Positions 44,583 through 56,905 are shown, counted from the stretch's first letter. The stretch is 64,000 nt of DNA from Petaurus breviceps papuanus (GCA_028583685.1 JAMXIF010001183.1:14135576-14199575); one strand, 5' to 3'. The notes: generated by a model from the letters alone, not told the origin. Made by a program: numbers and translations.

Positions 44583-44997
44583 TTTAATATTCTTGAACAT
44601 TTCCTATACTGCTATTCACCTTACCAATCTCCATATATAGATTTGAAAAACACTTTAAAACAAAGTTTCCTCGGTACATCCCCTTTGCTACCCTGACTCA
44701 ACTGCTGCCAGCAAGGACATCTATAAGGAGAATACAACTTGCTGCTTGATAAACTTGTAAAGTGTTAAATTAAAGGGTCCACTGATTAAGTGACAAAATT
44801 CACCTTTCTGCCTACTCTCTGGCTAATTATATGTTGCCTTGATTATTTTTCCTCTCTCCTGTTTTCCCTGAAAGATAAGTAGCCTCCACCCTTTACAAAT
44901 ATTTTTTAAAATGATGGAAAAATGTATCTTACTCTTCTTTCCCTATCTCAAAATTTCTTGAAGCCCTGAAATTTGGACCAAAAAAAATCCCAATATA
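44583..44997. other. No gene seen; unique DNA
   Basis: Nothing recognised. Confidence 0.4.
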
Positions 44998-45152
44998 TTT
45001 TGCTGGAAAGAAAACCGACTCTATATCTTGAATCTACCATTGACTAACCCTGTGACCTTGAGGAAATAAATATCTCCAGGCCTCATTTTCTTCATCTGCT
45101 AGAAAAATATACTAGATAATCTCTAAGGTTCTTATTAGCTCTGAAATGTTCT
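44998..45152 (+). mobile_element. MIR-like SINE
   Basis: Sense: accctgtgaccttgaggaaa, caggcctcattttcttcatc, tactagataatctctaaggt, tcttattagctctgaaatg. Confidence 0.75.
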
Positions 45153-45217
45153 TTTTTTCTCCCTCTTATTCTCTAAATATAGTCTCACAAGTGACCTTAA
45201 ATGCCTTTTCCCCCTAA

Positions 45218-45286
45218 AACGTACCCATGCTTCAACAAAGACTTTTTGACCTATTTTATGCTGATCACTGCATTAGGTGCTGTAAA

Positions 45287-45321
<35 letters not shown>

Positions 45322-45425
45322 CCCAAAACAAAACAAAACACAAAACATCATCTTTGCCCAAAATTTATAAGACAGTTGGGTAGATGAGGCATAGTAATAC
45401 AAATAAGTAGTCACAAAACAACCCG
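45218..45425 (-). mobile_element. L2 LINE 3' end with internal (CA)n
   Basis: Antisense: tgatcactgcattaggtgct, gtaaagac, then CA repeats (45288-45317), then aaacatcatctttgcccaaa, cagttgggtagatgaggcat, agtaatacaaataagtagtc. Confidence 0.65.
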
Positions 45426-46734
45426 ATCTTGGAGGTGACTTATCTTAGAACCAACCTTAGCTCTTTGAGATTTAGGTAAGAACTCATGATAAATAAAAAT
45501 TCACTTTAGTACTCAAAGTAGATGGTTCAAAGTACCCATACTAAAGTTTATATCTCTTCTTCATAGAACAGTCTTTTGAGCTTTCACTTGGAGATTATTT
45601 ATTATTATTTTAGACATGATAATAAATTGGTGAGCTGTATTCTTCACCCACAGACATTTAGAAGGGCATCTTTTGGGGACAGGTACCCTGATAGCAGCAA
45701 TAAGTGACAAGGGACAGTAACAGTGAGGGAAGAGACAAAAAATGTAGAAAAAAAGCAGAACAATAATATAGAAGCAAATATTCCTACCTTCCTCAATAGC
45801 CTGAAGAGATCACTGAATTATGGTAGAGTAATTGTGTTAATATAAGTTTCCCTGTCATAGAAAAGGTTAAATGATGTTTAATATTCTCTTTAAGCAGAGA
45901 GGGAAATATATAATGAATTTTAGAAAATCTTCTGTAAAAAATAGTAAAGCAAAAGTTGTTTTGGCATAGCATGAACCTATAGTTTTCTAGAAAATTTATT
46001 TTTTCAAACATTAATTTTGAATTTGAAAATTTTTAAGCACTAGAAAATATAAATCATTTTTCTAACTTGACATCTCTTTTCTTAATGAAGGGCTGTAATG
46101 TCAAGGGAATTTGAAGATCTTCCCTGTCTATTAATAGGCACATAGAGCCCTGGTCCAGAGTTAAACAGGCTATGGGCTACAGGGAGTTTCCAATTAAGTA
46201 ATGGGGCACAAGAATTTTCAAGCTCCTTGGAGCTAATCAGATGCTGAGTCTTTGTTATATATTCTGGGAGGTTGGCATTTTGCTTTGGAGAGAAGGATAT
46301 TTTGGTTTCCTGACTGCCTAGATGTCTGCACTCCTTCTATCTAGTCATGTATGTAAAGTGTATAGTGATAGCCCTGTCTGTTGGTCTTTGTGTTAATTTT
46401 TCTGCCTGTATTTTCTATACTCACTTATTTCTCTGTAACTAAAGCAGGATTGTTAACCCCTTTAAAACTGTATTTCCTTTATAAAGCAAATGAAAAGAAC
46501 CTGTGCTAGCAGGTAATCCTGGGTGTTCTAGGGTGCTTGCTAATACAACGGCAAAGCAGCTTGCGGTAATATTGTAAGGAGCAGATAAATTGGTTGTGGA
46601 CTTCAGTGATGATCACTTGAGTCATCTGACCAGAAATCTAGTGTTGTTTCTACTACCTCGTGGCATCAGTGCCCAAATCTTTCCTCACAGTGCCTACTTA
46701 AAAAGCACTGCTTGATTACATTTGCTTATTTGCC
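45426..46734. other. No gene seen; repeat-free DNA
   Basis: More than 1 kb without recognisable repeats. The segment 46130-46260 has balanced composition and might be conserved. Confidence 0.35.
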
Positions 46735-47003
46735 TGGAGGCCCCCAAGATAGCACAGAGGACAAGTGCTTCAATGGATTCAGGAAGACCTGAGTTCAAAT
46801 GTGATCTCAGGCAGTAGCAAGCTGTGTGACCCTGGGCAAGTGACTTAGCTTCTCTGCCGCAGTTTCTTTAACTGTAAAATGGGGATAATAATATCTCCCT
46901 AACAGTGTAGTTGGGAGAATTGAATGGGATAATATTTGTAAAACACTTGGCAAATTGCTTGGCACATAATAGGTGCTTAATAAATGTTTATTCTCTACCT
47001 TCC
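46735..47003 (+). mobile_element. Full-length MIR-type CORE-SINE
   Basis: Sense: aggaagacctgagttcaaat, gctgtgtgaccctgggcaag, tttctttaactgtaaaatgg, ggataataatatctccctaa, gggagaattgaatgggataa, then an L2-like tail gcttggcacataataggtgc, ttaataaatg. The shared L2 3' end is how MIR-type SINEs are mobilised. Confidence 0.88.
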
Positions 47004-47189
47004 CCAACCCACCTTCAACTAAAGATATAAGAATCTATAGCTATCAGAATGGACTTTACATGTTATTGGGCTTAATCCCTATTTTATAGATGAAGAAATC
47101 TCTCAGGAACTGGAACAGTACTTTCCTGGGGCCCTCCCTCTGATTGGATAGGTCCTCTATTGCAGGAGGGAGCCCTGGTCAGCCATCTT

Positions 47190-47412
47190 TTCATTTCTCA
47201 CCAGGTTGGCCTCCAGACATTTCCATCATGCCCCCAACCCTGGTAACTTTCTCTCCTCCCCTTTTCAGTTGCCTTTCATCTTCCCCCATTAGAATACAAG
47301 TTTTTCTAGAGCAGGGACTATTTTCTCTTTGCTTCTATTTGTTTTCTCAGTGCCTAGCATTTTAATTAACACATAGTAAGCACTTAATAAATGTCTGTTG
47401 AGTGATTGACTA
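47190..47412 (+). mobile_element. L2 LINE 3' end
   Basis: Sense: cattagaatacaagtttttc, tagagcagggactattttct, ctcagtgcctagcattttaa, cacatagtaagcacttaata, aatgtctgttgagtg. Confidence 0.75.
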
Positions 47413-48804
47413 ACCAGCAGCATTAGAAAGAAAGGGGATTTTGCAAACCTCAGAGCTTAGTAATTGCTGATGAAGTGTTACAGTTAAAAAAAAAAACTCC
47501 ACTGGAACTTCTCCCTCGGAGTATTCCCTCATCTCAGCACCATTTCCCACCATCCTAAATGCCCTGACTGCTTCCATGGGAGTCCAGGTTGAGATTGAGT
47601 TTGAGATGTGGCCCGTCAATGAGAGGGGAGGACATGGAAAAGATAATTTTGGTTTCACCTAAGTATGTTTATATATCATATAAAATTCATAACAGGATGA
47701 GTGGTCAGCAACATATTTTTCCTTATAAAGGATGACCCTGTACAAGTCTTGATAGGTCATCCCTAACGACATAAATATTTCTGGATCATATTGTATAATT
47801 TGCAGTAGGTCATCCTTATGAATTGTAAATACTTTTCATATCAGGCTTCTACCATCATGTATCTAACTAATGCAATGTTTTTGATCTTGGTCCAGTTGAA
47901 GTTGGCTGTATTTGAATTATAAAGAAGCAAGAGAGAGAGTGCTGAAAGGAGAATATTAACTTTATTTTGTGAAAATGATGAGCTAATTCTGTGCACATGA
48001 AATTAGGGTTGCCAAGGTAATGTCAGGCAGTTAGTTTCCAAAACATTTGAATAGTGGGGTGAGAGTGAAGGGTAAGCATCAGAAAAGGAGGTTTTAAGAC
48101 TGATCATATGAAAAGGGTTCAGGCAGGCTGGAATGTCAAGGTTTGTTTGGCTTTGGAGTTTTGTAGTGATGCTATCTCTCATGGCATGTCTCTCTTAAAC
48201 CAAGCATCCTGGGTCAAATTCAGCCCTGAGATCTGCATGCCTGACTTCCACCAACGTCAGTGGAAGTTGCAAGAGAATATCTTAGGATCAAAATTATTAT
48301 GACTACTCACAATAAAATAATGAAAAATTTAAATCCAAACATTCATTTGATCCACCAGTAAAAACAGTTCCACAAATAAGCAGGATTTCTAATCTTATTG
48401 GCTGGGGAGGTAGAAGGGCTATTTGTCTTCAACTAATTGTGATTTCATTTATTGTCCTTGCAGAGATATTAGCTTGTTGGACATGGTGGAAACCACTAAA
48501 CTAAAATAAGCTGAAATGAAATGGGAATCAGTGCTTTAGAAATTATAAACTCAACTTGAACTAAAGTTTGTGGGTTTGTAGATAGCTTATTTGCCACAGT
48601 TATTTTAGAAGTATCATATAATAAGCCACCTACCTCTTCTGACTTTTCGGTACTCCCTTGTCTTACTCTCTCTATATGATTCTTTAGGGTCTTCCTTAAC
48701 TCCAAGACTGAGACTACTGATATTTAATTCGCTTTACCCCCACTCCCCATCCAATACTACTCAATTATCCTTTACATATGGAATATGGTTCTATTGAGTT
48801 TCTG
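47413..48804. other. No gene seen; repeat-free DNA
   Basis: Short open frames only. The segment 47960-48070 (gagctaattctgtgcacatg, aaattagggttgccaa) is repeat-free and a weak candidate for a regulatory element. Confidence 0.35.
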
Positions 48805-48960
48805 ACAGCTAGAATTTATATAACTCTTTAAGGTTAAAAAACAAACAAATACTTGAATGATTGACCCATGTTCACACAGCCAATTGATGTGTGAGGCCAA
48901 ATTTGAACACAGGATTTCCTGATTTCAGATCTAACACTGTCGACTGTGCCACGTAGCTGT
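48805..48960 (-). mobile_element. Mar-1-type SINE with internal loss
   Basis: Antisense: ttatataactctttaaggtt, then cccatgttcacacagccaat, gtgtgaggccaaatttgaac, ggatttcctgatttcaga, gactgtgccacgtagctgtg. The middle of the tail and core is deleted. Confidence 0.75.
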
Positions 48961-49045
48961 GAAAATCTTATGTGTGGCCAGATTCCCTCATATTCCAAAT
49001 GGAGACCTTTCCTGTTCTTTTTTTTGCTGATTAATCTGGGAAGTC

Positions 49046-49112
49046 AACAAGTATTAAGCACCTACTATGTACCAGCTACTGTGCCCTTAGCGTGGGATTA
49101 CTTATATACTAA
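49046..49112 (-). mobile_element. L2 terminal piece
   Basis: Antisense: caagtattaagcacctacta, tgtaccagctactgtgccct. Confidence 0.7.
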
Positions 49113-49754
49113 GAATGTGTAGACCTGGGAGTATAAGGGAATGGGCAGTTTCTTCAAAGAAGCACATTTTTCATGTATCCCTGTTTATAAGTCTAATGGC
49201 CATTTAAGGATAGAAGTCCTGACTTGGCACTTAAGGAAACATTCATTGTGCCTGCCTCTCTCCCCACTCCCACATTTACACACACATATAAAGCATATAG
49301 CCATCACTGTATCAGTAACTAATATGTAATGTTTGTACCTTTTTCCACCAGAATGTTTGAGCAGTATTTTCTCTTTCAGCTATCAAGTTGTTTTAAGGAA
49401 GAAAAGATTATATTAACATGTAGAAAATCAACTATCAGCATAGTTAGTAGCCACAAAGTATAGGTCAATTTCCCATTTTTTTTATCCAATTTTTCTTGAC
49501 ACAAACTCAGAAAAAAATCACTTTTCTATGTTCAGCTGAGATCTCTGATATATTGGAGCAGCTAATTGCAGTGACCAATAAAATAAAAGCATTAACACAA
49601 TGATCAATTTCATGATGATAAATAAATCACTGAATAAAAAAGTACCTAAGAGTTTACCATTGTGAAGTTTCTGAGCTGTCTTTTTATCCAAGAATGATGG
49701 GAAATGGACAATTATGAGACATCACACATTCTGAAATAGGTTAGTTTGAGGTAA

Positions 49755-49885
49755 ATGTGAAGAAATGGGGTTCAGGAAGCCAATATTCTGTCCCAACATT
49801 GCTACCAATTTACCATATGAACTTGGAAAGTCTCCACATTTCTGAGCCTTGTTTTTCTTTTCTGTTAAATAATTTAACAATTAGA
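49755..49885 (+). mobile_element. Old MIR-like SINE
   Basis: Sense: catatgaacttggaaagtct, ccacatttctgagccttgtt, ttttctgttaaataatttaa. Confidence 0.55.
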
Positions 49886-49964
49886 TTTATATACACAACT
49901 GGAACAAAACATATTGCGCATGTAATAATATAAAATAAGAATAATAATTTCACAATTGAATTTA

Positions 49965-50080
49965 ACAAGAATTAATTAAGTACCTATTATGTTTAAAAAC
50001 TCTGTTCTGGGTGATGGTTGATGAAAAATAGCATAGTCTCTGCCCTTATTGAAGTCTATATCCTAATAGAATAGTTGGGC
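49965..50080 (-). mobile_element. L2 LINE 3' end
   Basis: Antisense: attaattaagtacctattat, tctgttctgggtgatggttg, tctgcccttattgaagtcta, atcctaatagaatagttggg. Confidence 0.7.
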
Positions 50081-50144
50081 ATTAATAAATATGATAAAAT
50101 ATGAAATGTAAAAAGGTAAAGGGGAAGACGAGTTCCAGACAAAA

Positions 50145-50328
50145 TCATGACTCCTATTTTTATAGTACCTTATGGTTATTACTGCTACCAATTTACGGAT
50201 GAGGAAACAGCGATTTTTTTTTATGTGTGACCAGCTACTTATTACACGCCAGAGTTGAATTTTGAAGTTGACTTTGCTGAATGCAAGTTCTGTGCTCTTT
50301 TCTGTCATACTGCCTCTGTAAAATATAC
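50145..50328 (-). mobile_element. Old Mar-1/MIR-type SINE
   Basis: Antisense: tttatagtaccttatggtta, ccaatttacggatgaggaaa, atgtgtgaccagctacttat, gccagagttgaattttgaag, ctgtcatactgcctctg. Confidence 0.6.
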
Positions 50329-50489
50329 TCTGCACGATTAAAAGCACTACTCTGATGTCTCATTATGTTATCATAGTAACCCTAGATTCTTCAAGGTGGA
50401 GAAGAAGTTCTGCAAATTTTGAGAAATTCAGAGAAATTTGGCCCTGAAGTGATGATGATTTTTTTTTGGTCATGGTAAATTATAAAGAC

Positions 50490-50550
50490 TATCCACTAAA
50501 CCATGAAGGAGTTGCAATCTGTAGTGGTATAATGAAATCACAGATCTTAA
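50490..50550 (+). mobile_element. Fragment of the 'tgaaatcacag' SINE tail
   Basis: gttgcaatctgtagtggtat followed by aatgaaatcacagatct. Confidence 0.45.
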
Positions 50551-50654
50551 AAAAGAAAGAATATTTGTCCTACACACCTTAAAAGGTTATTAGAATGAAA
50601 TAAGTTCACAAAGGTGAAAAAGAACTGTGGAAATTAATTAATTAATTAATGGAA

Positions 50655-50770
50655 TGAATGACAAAAGCATGCATTAAATGCTTATAATTTGCCAAGCACT
50701 TTGCTATTCACTCAGGATACAAATACAATAGCTGAGTCAGTCTCTGCCCTCAGGGAGCTTATGTTCTTAA
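50655..50770 (-). mobile_element. L2 LINE 3' end
   Basis: Antisense: attaaatgcttataatttgc, caagcactttgctattcact, caggatacaaatacaatagc, tctgccctcagggagcttat. Confidence 0.75.
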
Positions 50771-51099
50771 AAAAATGCACTGTAGTGCAGAAATAGAGCA
50801 CATGAGGTGTGACTATGAATTAATGAAGGTGATTCAGTAAAAAAATGTTACTTGGCTGAAAAAAGGTAGCACTTCCAAAACTATTTTGAACAATGGTGAT
50901 ATTATTAGGATGGCCTGCATAGCTCTACAACGCATTTAAAGAGGAAAACAATCCTATAAATTTGAATTTATAGGTTTAGATAAGAACACTTAAAAAAAAA
51001 AGATCTCAATAACCAATCAACATTTATCAACCCTTCTGTGTACTACTCAACCTTGTATAAGAGGAATGCTACGTTGTTACTGTGGATGAAAGTTTTGTG

Positions 51100-51890
51100 A
51101 ATTACTGCTATGCATTCATCTTTGCTAAAGTAATTAATTCTCCTTAAGAATCAAAGCAGCGGCATTATGCCTCTGAAACGGATGCCCAAGATCTAAAGGT
51201 CAAGGTTTCTCTAATTAGTGGTTGTTCTTGAAAATGAAGAGCAGCACTCTCTGATAAGATTTGGCTCCATGCTTGACCACATCTATAATAGCACTCCATA
51301 GCAACATTATATTTAAGGCTCTGTCCGGCTTCCCATCCTAATATCCAATTTATAGTCATTTTAATTTCTGGCTAGTTTAAGTCAGGTTGGGTTGAAGTTT
51401 GGCAGGCATGTTGACAAATCTGGATATAATTTTATTTTTCAAGAAATGGTGTAAGCCAACCATTTCCCCCCTTCTCAGTTAGCAGTGTCCAAAATGAGAT
51501 ATTTCATGGGCGGCTTTGGATTAGCTACACATCTTTTGGTTAAAGGAGGCCTTGTTGCTAAAGAAACAAAAGTGATCCTTGCCATTCAGTAGCACCACAT
51601 ACAGGTTTTCCACAACCCTTCCTAAAGGGGTAACGTTCCTTTCAGAAAACACAAGCTTGGTGTATGCAGTAGCTGCTTTGTGTAATTTTGCACTGTCAAC
51701 AGCCATGGAACCAGTAACACTGAAATGTTTTGATTGTGGAATCATTATGATGGAATGGAACCATCCTAAATTAAAGTCCTGTCTCAGTTTCCATTATAAA
51801 CCTCACTGTTTTCTTGGTTTGACAGTGTTCCAGTCACGTTGGTCTCCATCTTGGCAAGACTGTTGAATAGTTACACCAGATGTTATTAGG
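51100..51890. other. Repeat-free block, best candidate regulatory element
   Basis: About 800 bp without repeat or simple sequence, of balanced composition, with homeodomain-type words (taattaatt, ctctaattag). Two overlapping open frames on opposite strands (51521-51866) have no domain that I recognise, so they are not called genes. Regulatory role is an inference only. Confidence 0.35.
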
Positions 51891-52539
51891 AATACTTCTC
51901 CTCCTTAAGTATCATGAGTGAATTTAGCCTCTATGAACTGGCAGAATAACAAACAGTCTTAAACCAAGAGACTGGGCATGTGGGAACAGTTGCTGGGATA
52001 ACCTCTTCATTTGTTCCAATTTAGGAGGTTTTATATACAAAGGTTTTTAGCAGACACACACCTGCACACACATATGGTACCATAGGAAACACCTGGTCCA
52101 TTAACCACATTAATACAAAGAGATGACTCCTCCTCTCCCCTGGAATTCCTCACCCATCTAGGTTTTTTCAGCCTTTAGCTCAAGGACTTCAGTAGGGTAA
52201 GAACATTTAGCAGTCCATTTTTTGATAAATGGATATAAACTGAACATGACTTCCTCTATACCCTCAATGTAATAATATGAAAAATAGATTTTAAATTACT
52301 GTTTAAAGGAGCTGCTGCATATTTCTTGTAGAGGAATCCTTACTGCTAGCATTGCTCAGGAGACTAATTGAATTGGAGAACGTGAAATTGGAGCTATTGA
52401 AAATTGAGAAAATAACCATATCCTTCTCCAAATTGATATAGTATGACTCTTTCTATACTCTCATTTGCCCCCAACCAATGTAGGGAAGTAGGGAAATGGC
52501 AAGGCATCAGTTACTTGATGGTCCAATACAATTTTGAGT
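51891..52539. other. No gene seen; unique DNA
   Basis: Nothing recognised. Confidence 0.4.
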
Positions 52540-53105
52540 CTTTTCAGCAGGAATTATTTAAATGCCTGCTATGTGCAGGCATTGTACCAAGCCCTAGAGA
52601 TACAAATAAAGGCAAAAGATAGTCCTTACTTTCAAGGAACTCACAATCTAATAGGGGAGACTAAAGGCAAACAACTATGTGTAAACAAAAATATGTGTGT
52701 ATGTATATATGCACATACACATGCTATATATGTGTGTATGCACACACAAACATATATACATATATATGATAAATTAGAGATAATAAACAGAGGGAAAGCA
52801 TTAAAGGAGATCAGAAAAACCTTTTTGGGGAAGGTGGGATTTTGTCTGGATCTAGGAAGCCAGGAAAACCAGAAGGCAGAGATGTGGAAGGAGAACATTC
52901 TGTGCATGGGGGACAGTCACTGAAAATCTTTGGAATTGGGAAATAAGTTTGTCTTGTGTGAGAGACAATAAGTAGACCAAGGTCACTGAATTGCAGAGTA
53001 TATGAGGTGAGTAAGTTTTAAGGACAATATAAAAGTGGTGCAGGTTATGAAGAACTTATCTGAGGATTTTATATTTGATCCGGGAAGTGAGGAAGTGGAG
53101 TGGGT
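52540..53105 (-). mobile_element. L2 LINE 3' region, ~560 bp
   Basis: Antisense: tgcctgctatgtgcaggcat, agccctagagatacaaataa, aaggaactcacaatctaata, ggggagactaaaggcaaac, then a TG/TA/CA array (52690-52770), then aaggtgggattttgtctgga, ggagaacattctgtgcatgg, aggttatgaagaacttatct. The 129-codon open frame here is L2 antisense and has no coding meaning. Confidence 0.8.
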
Positions 53106-53542
53106 ACCATGCTTTTACTTGGCTATTTCTCCTATATGTGTTCCTAACATGGAGAAAGAAAAAAGATTTCCTCAGCCATAGCCAGTGCATTTCTCTCTTG
53201 GCCCTCAGAAGCCATGGGGTCAGGAAGGAGGCTGCTGTTTTCTGGTTACTAGCAGTTTTCTTCTCCATCTAGACCTGCACCTAACTAGACGAATTAATGA
53301 CCATGTGCAATAAATAAGTACATGTGGTAGGTTATTACTTCCCTCTTTAAAATTTCATATATTATGAGAACATGTGTTATATATGAGAACATATGTTATA
53401 TGTTATGAAAATGTATCTTTTCAACTCAAAATTATAGTTTGGAGATGTTTGCTAGCATGTGACCTCCCAAAAACTCTTGGGTGGTGGAAAATGTGATCTT
53501 TTTGACTTAGGTTTATAGATCTATAGCTATAAGGGAACTTGT
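53106..53542. other. No gene seen; unique DNA
   Basis: Nothing recognised except the 19-bp duplication at 53363. Confidence 0.4.
53363..53400. repeat. 19-bp tandem duplication
   Basis: tatgagaacatgtgttata followed directly by tatgagaacatatgttata. Confidence 0.9.
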
Positions 53543-53830
53543 GTGGGTTGTCCTTAGTTCTCGAAGAGGACCATGATATCAGTAAGATGATGCCATGACT
53601 TGCAAGTAAATTGGATTTGAGTGAGGGAGGACTGTGCAAAGCCACCAGCCTTACTTTCGCCTCTGGAGTCATCTGCTTCCAGTGGCCAGATATAGATCAG
53701 GACAACCGGAGATGGCCCAGGAAGCAGCGGGAGACCTTGACCTTTTTAAGCTAAGGTCTTTCCAAGTTCTCACTTTGACTGATGCAATGCTCAATCAGTG
53801 ATTAGGGCTATTTAAGAAGGGAGCCAAGTC
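53543..53830 (+). mobile_element. Unnamed marsupial interspersed repeat, copy C
   Basis: ttgtccttagttctcgaaga, ggaccatgatatcagtaaga, tgatgccatgacttgcaagt, gagtcatctgcttccagtgg, agatggcccaggaagcagcg, ggagaccttgacctttttaa. Collinear with the reverse complement of 20195-20612 over its first half. Class unresolved. Confidence 0.6.
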
Positions 53831-53917
53831 ATGGCCCCTTTAATAAAAAAAAAAAATCAAACTGGGAGGGGAAGACCTTCAAGTTTTCTGGCCAAAAGAG
53901 AAAGAAGTACTATTTAG

Positions 53918-54072
53918 ACTCATTCTCAAAGACCAGCTAGTCCATCCTCCTCCTTTTACAGAGGAAGAAACAGGCCCAAAGAGATTAAATGACCCATGGT
54001 CATATGAGTAGTAAATGATAAAGCCAGTAGTCAGACTCAGCTCTTCTGACTTAAAATGCAGTACCATTATTA
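53918..54072 (-). mobile_element. MIR-like SINE
   Basis: Antisense: aaagaccagctagtccatcc, ccttttacagaggaagaaac, aggcccaaagagattaaatg, gtcagactcagctcttctga. Confidence 0.75.
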
Positions 54073-54718
54073 CTGGGTGCTGCTGCCTCCTTTCTTTCTT
54101 ACATCACTGACACTGATCATTATTATTTTCTGGTGACTAGGAAAATTGATTAGTTTCTTATGGCTTCTTTTGGATGGGTGCTCTAAATCTACTCTCAAGG
54201 CAGATTCAATAGTCTTCCCTACATGGTATTACTGAATAGTTACACATATGCATCAGGAGAACTGCGAATTCATCAGTAGGAATTCTGCTTCTACTAAATA
54301 TGGATTATACTCCATTTACATATACCCTGCTTGAAGTTCTTCATGATCTGCTGTGGCTAAATAAAATTAATTGGCTGGTATCCATTCATATGTAAACAGT
54401 TCTCTTTAGGTTTAATTTGGCTAGTCCTTGGACAGTAGTCTAATTCTAGATCTTTACCCAAAGTTTTTCCTACTTTGTAGGACCTCATAGAGCTTGTGAT
54501 ATGCTAACAGCCTATGAGACCTGAAGGTCACATCTAGACCACAAAGGCAGAAAGATTTAGATATAATATCATGCATAAAACTTGAATTATGAAATTTACC
54601 TAACAAAAGTAGACTCGGCCATTATATATACACTTTTGCATCTTATGATACCCTTTCCTCTATTATTTGTTAAAATCCAATACAAATACTCCTTGGGTTT
54701 CAAACTCCCAATCTGTAA
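54073..54718. other. No gene seen; unique DNA
   Basis: Nothing recognised. Confidence 0.4.
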
Positions 54719-54756
54719 AATGGGTTCTGAACCTGGGTCCCATGAACTCCTTAATA

Positions 54757-54792
<36 letters not shown>

Positions 54793-54918
54793 CTATATTT
54801 CAATAGAATTTGATAACTAATTCAATATTTTCAATAATTCTTCTATAAACGGATGTATTTAATTTTATACATTTAAAAACATTGTTCTGAGGAAGGGTCC
54901 ATAGGTTTGTGACATGAA
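54719..54918 (+). mobile_element. hAT-like miniature DNA transposon, copy 3 (3' truncated)
   Basis: Left end gggttctgaacctgggtccc, atgaactcc, then a (CA)n array (54758-54789), aactatatttcaatagaatt, catttaaaaacattgttctg, aggaagggtccataggttt. The CA array replaces part of the interior and the right terminal repeat is not reached. Confidence 0.65.
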
Positions 54919-55344
54919 ACCATAAAAGTTTGTGACATGAAAATTTTAGAGCTTTTTCTATTGGAATCTTCTGCAAATGTTTCAGCTGTCCTTGTCTTTC
55001 TTTCTGATGTAGTTTTGTTCTCTACAAAGTCCCAGCTGTGTTTGAATGGTGTTAAGAGAACCTTATTAATGGTTACCATAAAGTGAAATGACCTGAATGC
55101 CCACAAAACATCATCTCATCCCCTTCCGTTTCTCCCCCATCCCTGCCCCTCCTCAGATACTTCCTATGTAAAAAATGCTTTTTGTCCCCCTCTGTTTTTT
55201 CATTGTTCACAATTTAGTTAATTCCTCCTCAAACACCTCCTTTCTCTTCCACTTCTCTTTACAAGACTGACATATTGCCTTAGGAAAATAATTCCTCCTT
55301 TACGTTCTATTTGTGAACCCTCCCCCCCAATGATAATATAACCT
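54919..55344. other. No gene seen; unique DNA
   Basis: C-rich around 55110-55200. Nothing recognised. Confidence 0.4.
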
Positions 55345-55548
55345 GAAGTCAGTTCAAACATGGGTTCACAGAGTTCTGTGTGATCCTGGGCAAGTCCCTT
55401 AAACCCCTGTCTCAGTTTCCTCAACTGTAAAAAGGGGAAAATAACAACGCCCAATCCCCAGGTCTATTGTGAGGATCACATAAGAATATTTGTAAAGTGC
55501 TTGGCACAATGACTGGCACCTAGTAGGCATGATATAAATGCTTTTTGC
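55345..55548 (+). mobile_element. MIR-type CORE-SINE
   Basis: Sense: tgtgtgatcctgggcaagtc, ctcagtttcctcaactgtaa, ctattgtgaggatcacataa, tttgtaaagtgcttggcaca, cctagtaggcatgatataaa. Confidence 0.82.
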
Positions 55549-55559
55549 CTTTCTCCTCT

Positions 55560-55670
55560 TCTTGAGGGTAAAGACTTTTTAATAAAAATGTCATTGTGGT
55601 TTTATCAGAGGCTTGCACAATACTTGGTATGTAGGAGGAGTTTAATAAAGGTATACTGAATTGAAATGGT
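55560..55670 (+). mobile_element. L2 LINE 3' end
   Basis: Sense: cttgagggtaaagacttttt, agaggcttgcacaatacttg, gtatgtaggaggagtttaat, aaaggtatactgaattg. Confidence 0.6.
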
Positions 55671-56754
55671 AAGCATAGTAGTAGTATTGGATATACAATT
55701 TTATTTAAAAAAAGGAAAGTCATTCCTTTTGAAGTGAAATTCAATCCAAAGAAGGTGGATGGTCAGTGTCTAAAGCCCATGAAAGTGACCAGAAGGCCTT
55801 TTCTACATAAGATACCATTTACTTTTTCCATTCACTTGTAATAGAAGTGCCAGTATTAAATATAAATGATAAATGATTTCTTATTCAATTTGATTTTGGT
55901 TTGCTTCATTTCATTAGGAGTATTGCAATAATTTTTACTATTTTTCTTTGAAGGGTAAGTACCTTTGTTATATCATAGTTTAAATAGATTTTTATGGACT
56001 AACTGCTATTGAAAATACTGTTTCTATGGAAAAATATGTTCTGTGTTCCAAACAAGTAAATTACAATTGAATTTTTATAGCGTAATAGTTTATAAATATA
56101 GTTCTGACGATATTTGTTTGTTTAAACATGCTTAAAATTTTCATTAAGTTTATGAGTAGGTAATAGTTTGTTCAGTTAGGTATTGGGATATTTTCTTTGT
56201 TTGGATTGATGTAAAAACATAAAGGAATAAAGGATACTGGCAGCATAGTTTAGAATTATGATTTTCTTTGTACCTGAGAGAAGGAAGGTAAAAAACCCCC
56301 AAAGATCCCAACATACTTAAGAGGTGTCAAATGATGTATTACAGAATCAGCTTATGTGCAGTGTGTGCTGGCTTTCTAGAATTGTTTCTACCTATCTCTG
56401 AAGTTGTATTTACACATTTCAATAATCAAGATAATTCTGCATAGTGTTGTGAGAGCAACAAGGGATTCAGATGTTCCATCTCAAAGACCCATGAAAGAAA
56501 TTCTCTTTGAAAGACCTGCTTCCCTAGCTATCTCATAATGTAAACCAAGTATGCTAAAAATGTGAAGAATCTATTAGGGTTATATAAACCAAGAAGAGAG
56601 GGGAAAATGAGTCCTCGAGCACTTTCCTCTTCTGGATTTTGCCATAGTGGAAGCAGACACTGAGCTTCATGCAAAAGAGGGTGAAATGACAAATGGAACT
56701 TTGTCTCTGGCTTTCTAGGTTCTTGGGAATTGGGATCAATTCAAGTTCATAGAC
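55671..56754. other. Repeat-free AT-rich block, candidate regulatory element
   Basis: No repeat recognised for over 1 kb. The part at 55860-56250 is very AT-rich and has a forkhead-like tgtttgtttaaacatg word. Regulatory role is speculative. Confidence 0.3.
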
Positions 56755-56905
56755 TTAGAACTGGGAGGGAGGAGATCTTAGAGGCCATCAAGTCCTGTGC
56801 TTTAATTTATCAGATGAGAAAAGTGTCCCTAAGGGTTAAGTACCTTGTCCATGGTCTCGCTGTTAGAGGCAGAGGCAGGCTGCAAATCCAGGTCCTATCT
56901 CTAAA
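56755..56905 (-). mobile_element. MIR-like SINE
   Basis: Antisense: tgggagggaggagatcttag, aggccatcaagtcctgtgct, atcagatgagaaaagtgtcc, ccttgtccatggtctcgctg, gcaaatccaggtcctatctc. Confidence 0.7.

Noticed and set aside
52534-52923. 129-codon open frame
   Set aside because: Lies antisense within an L2 3' region, so it has no coding meaning.
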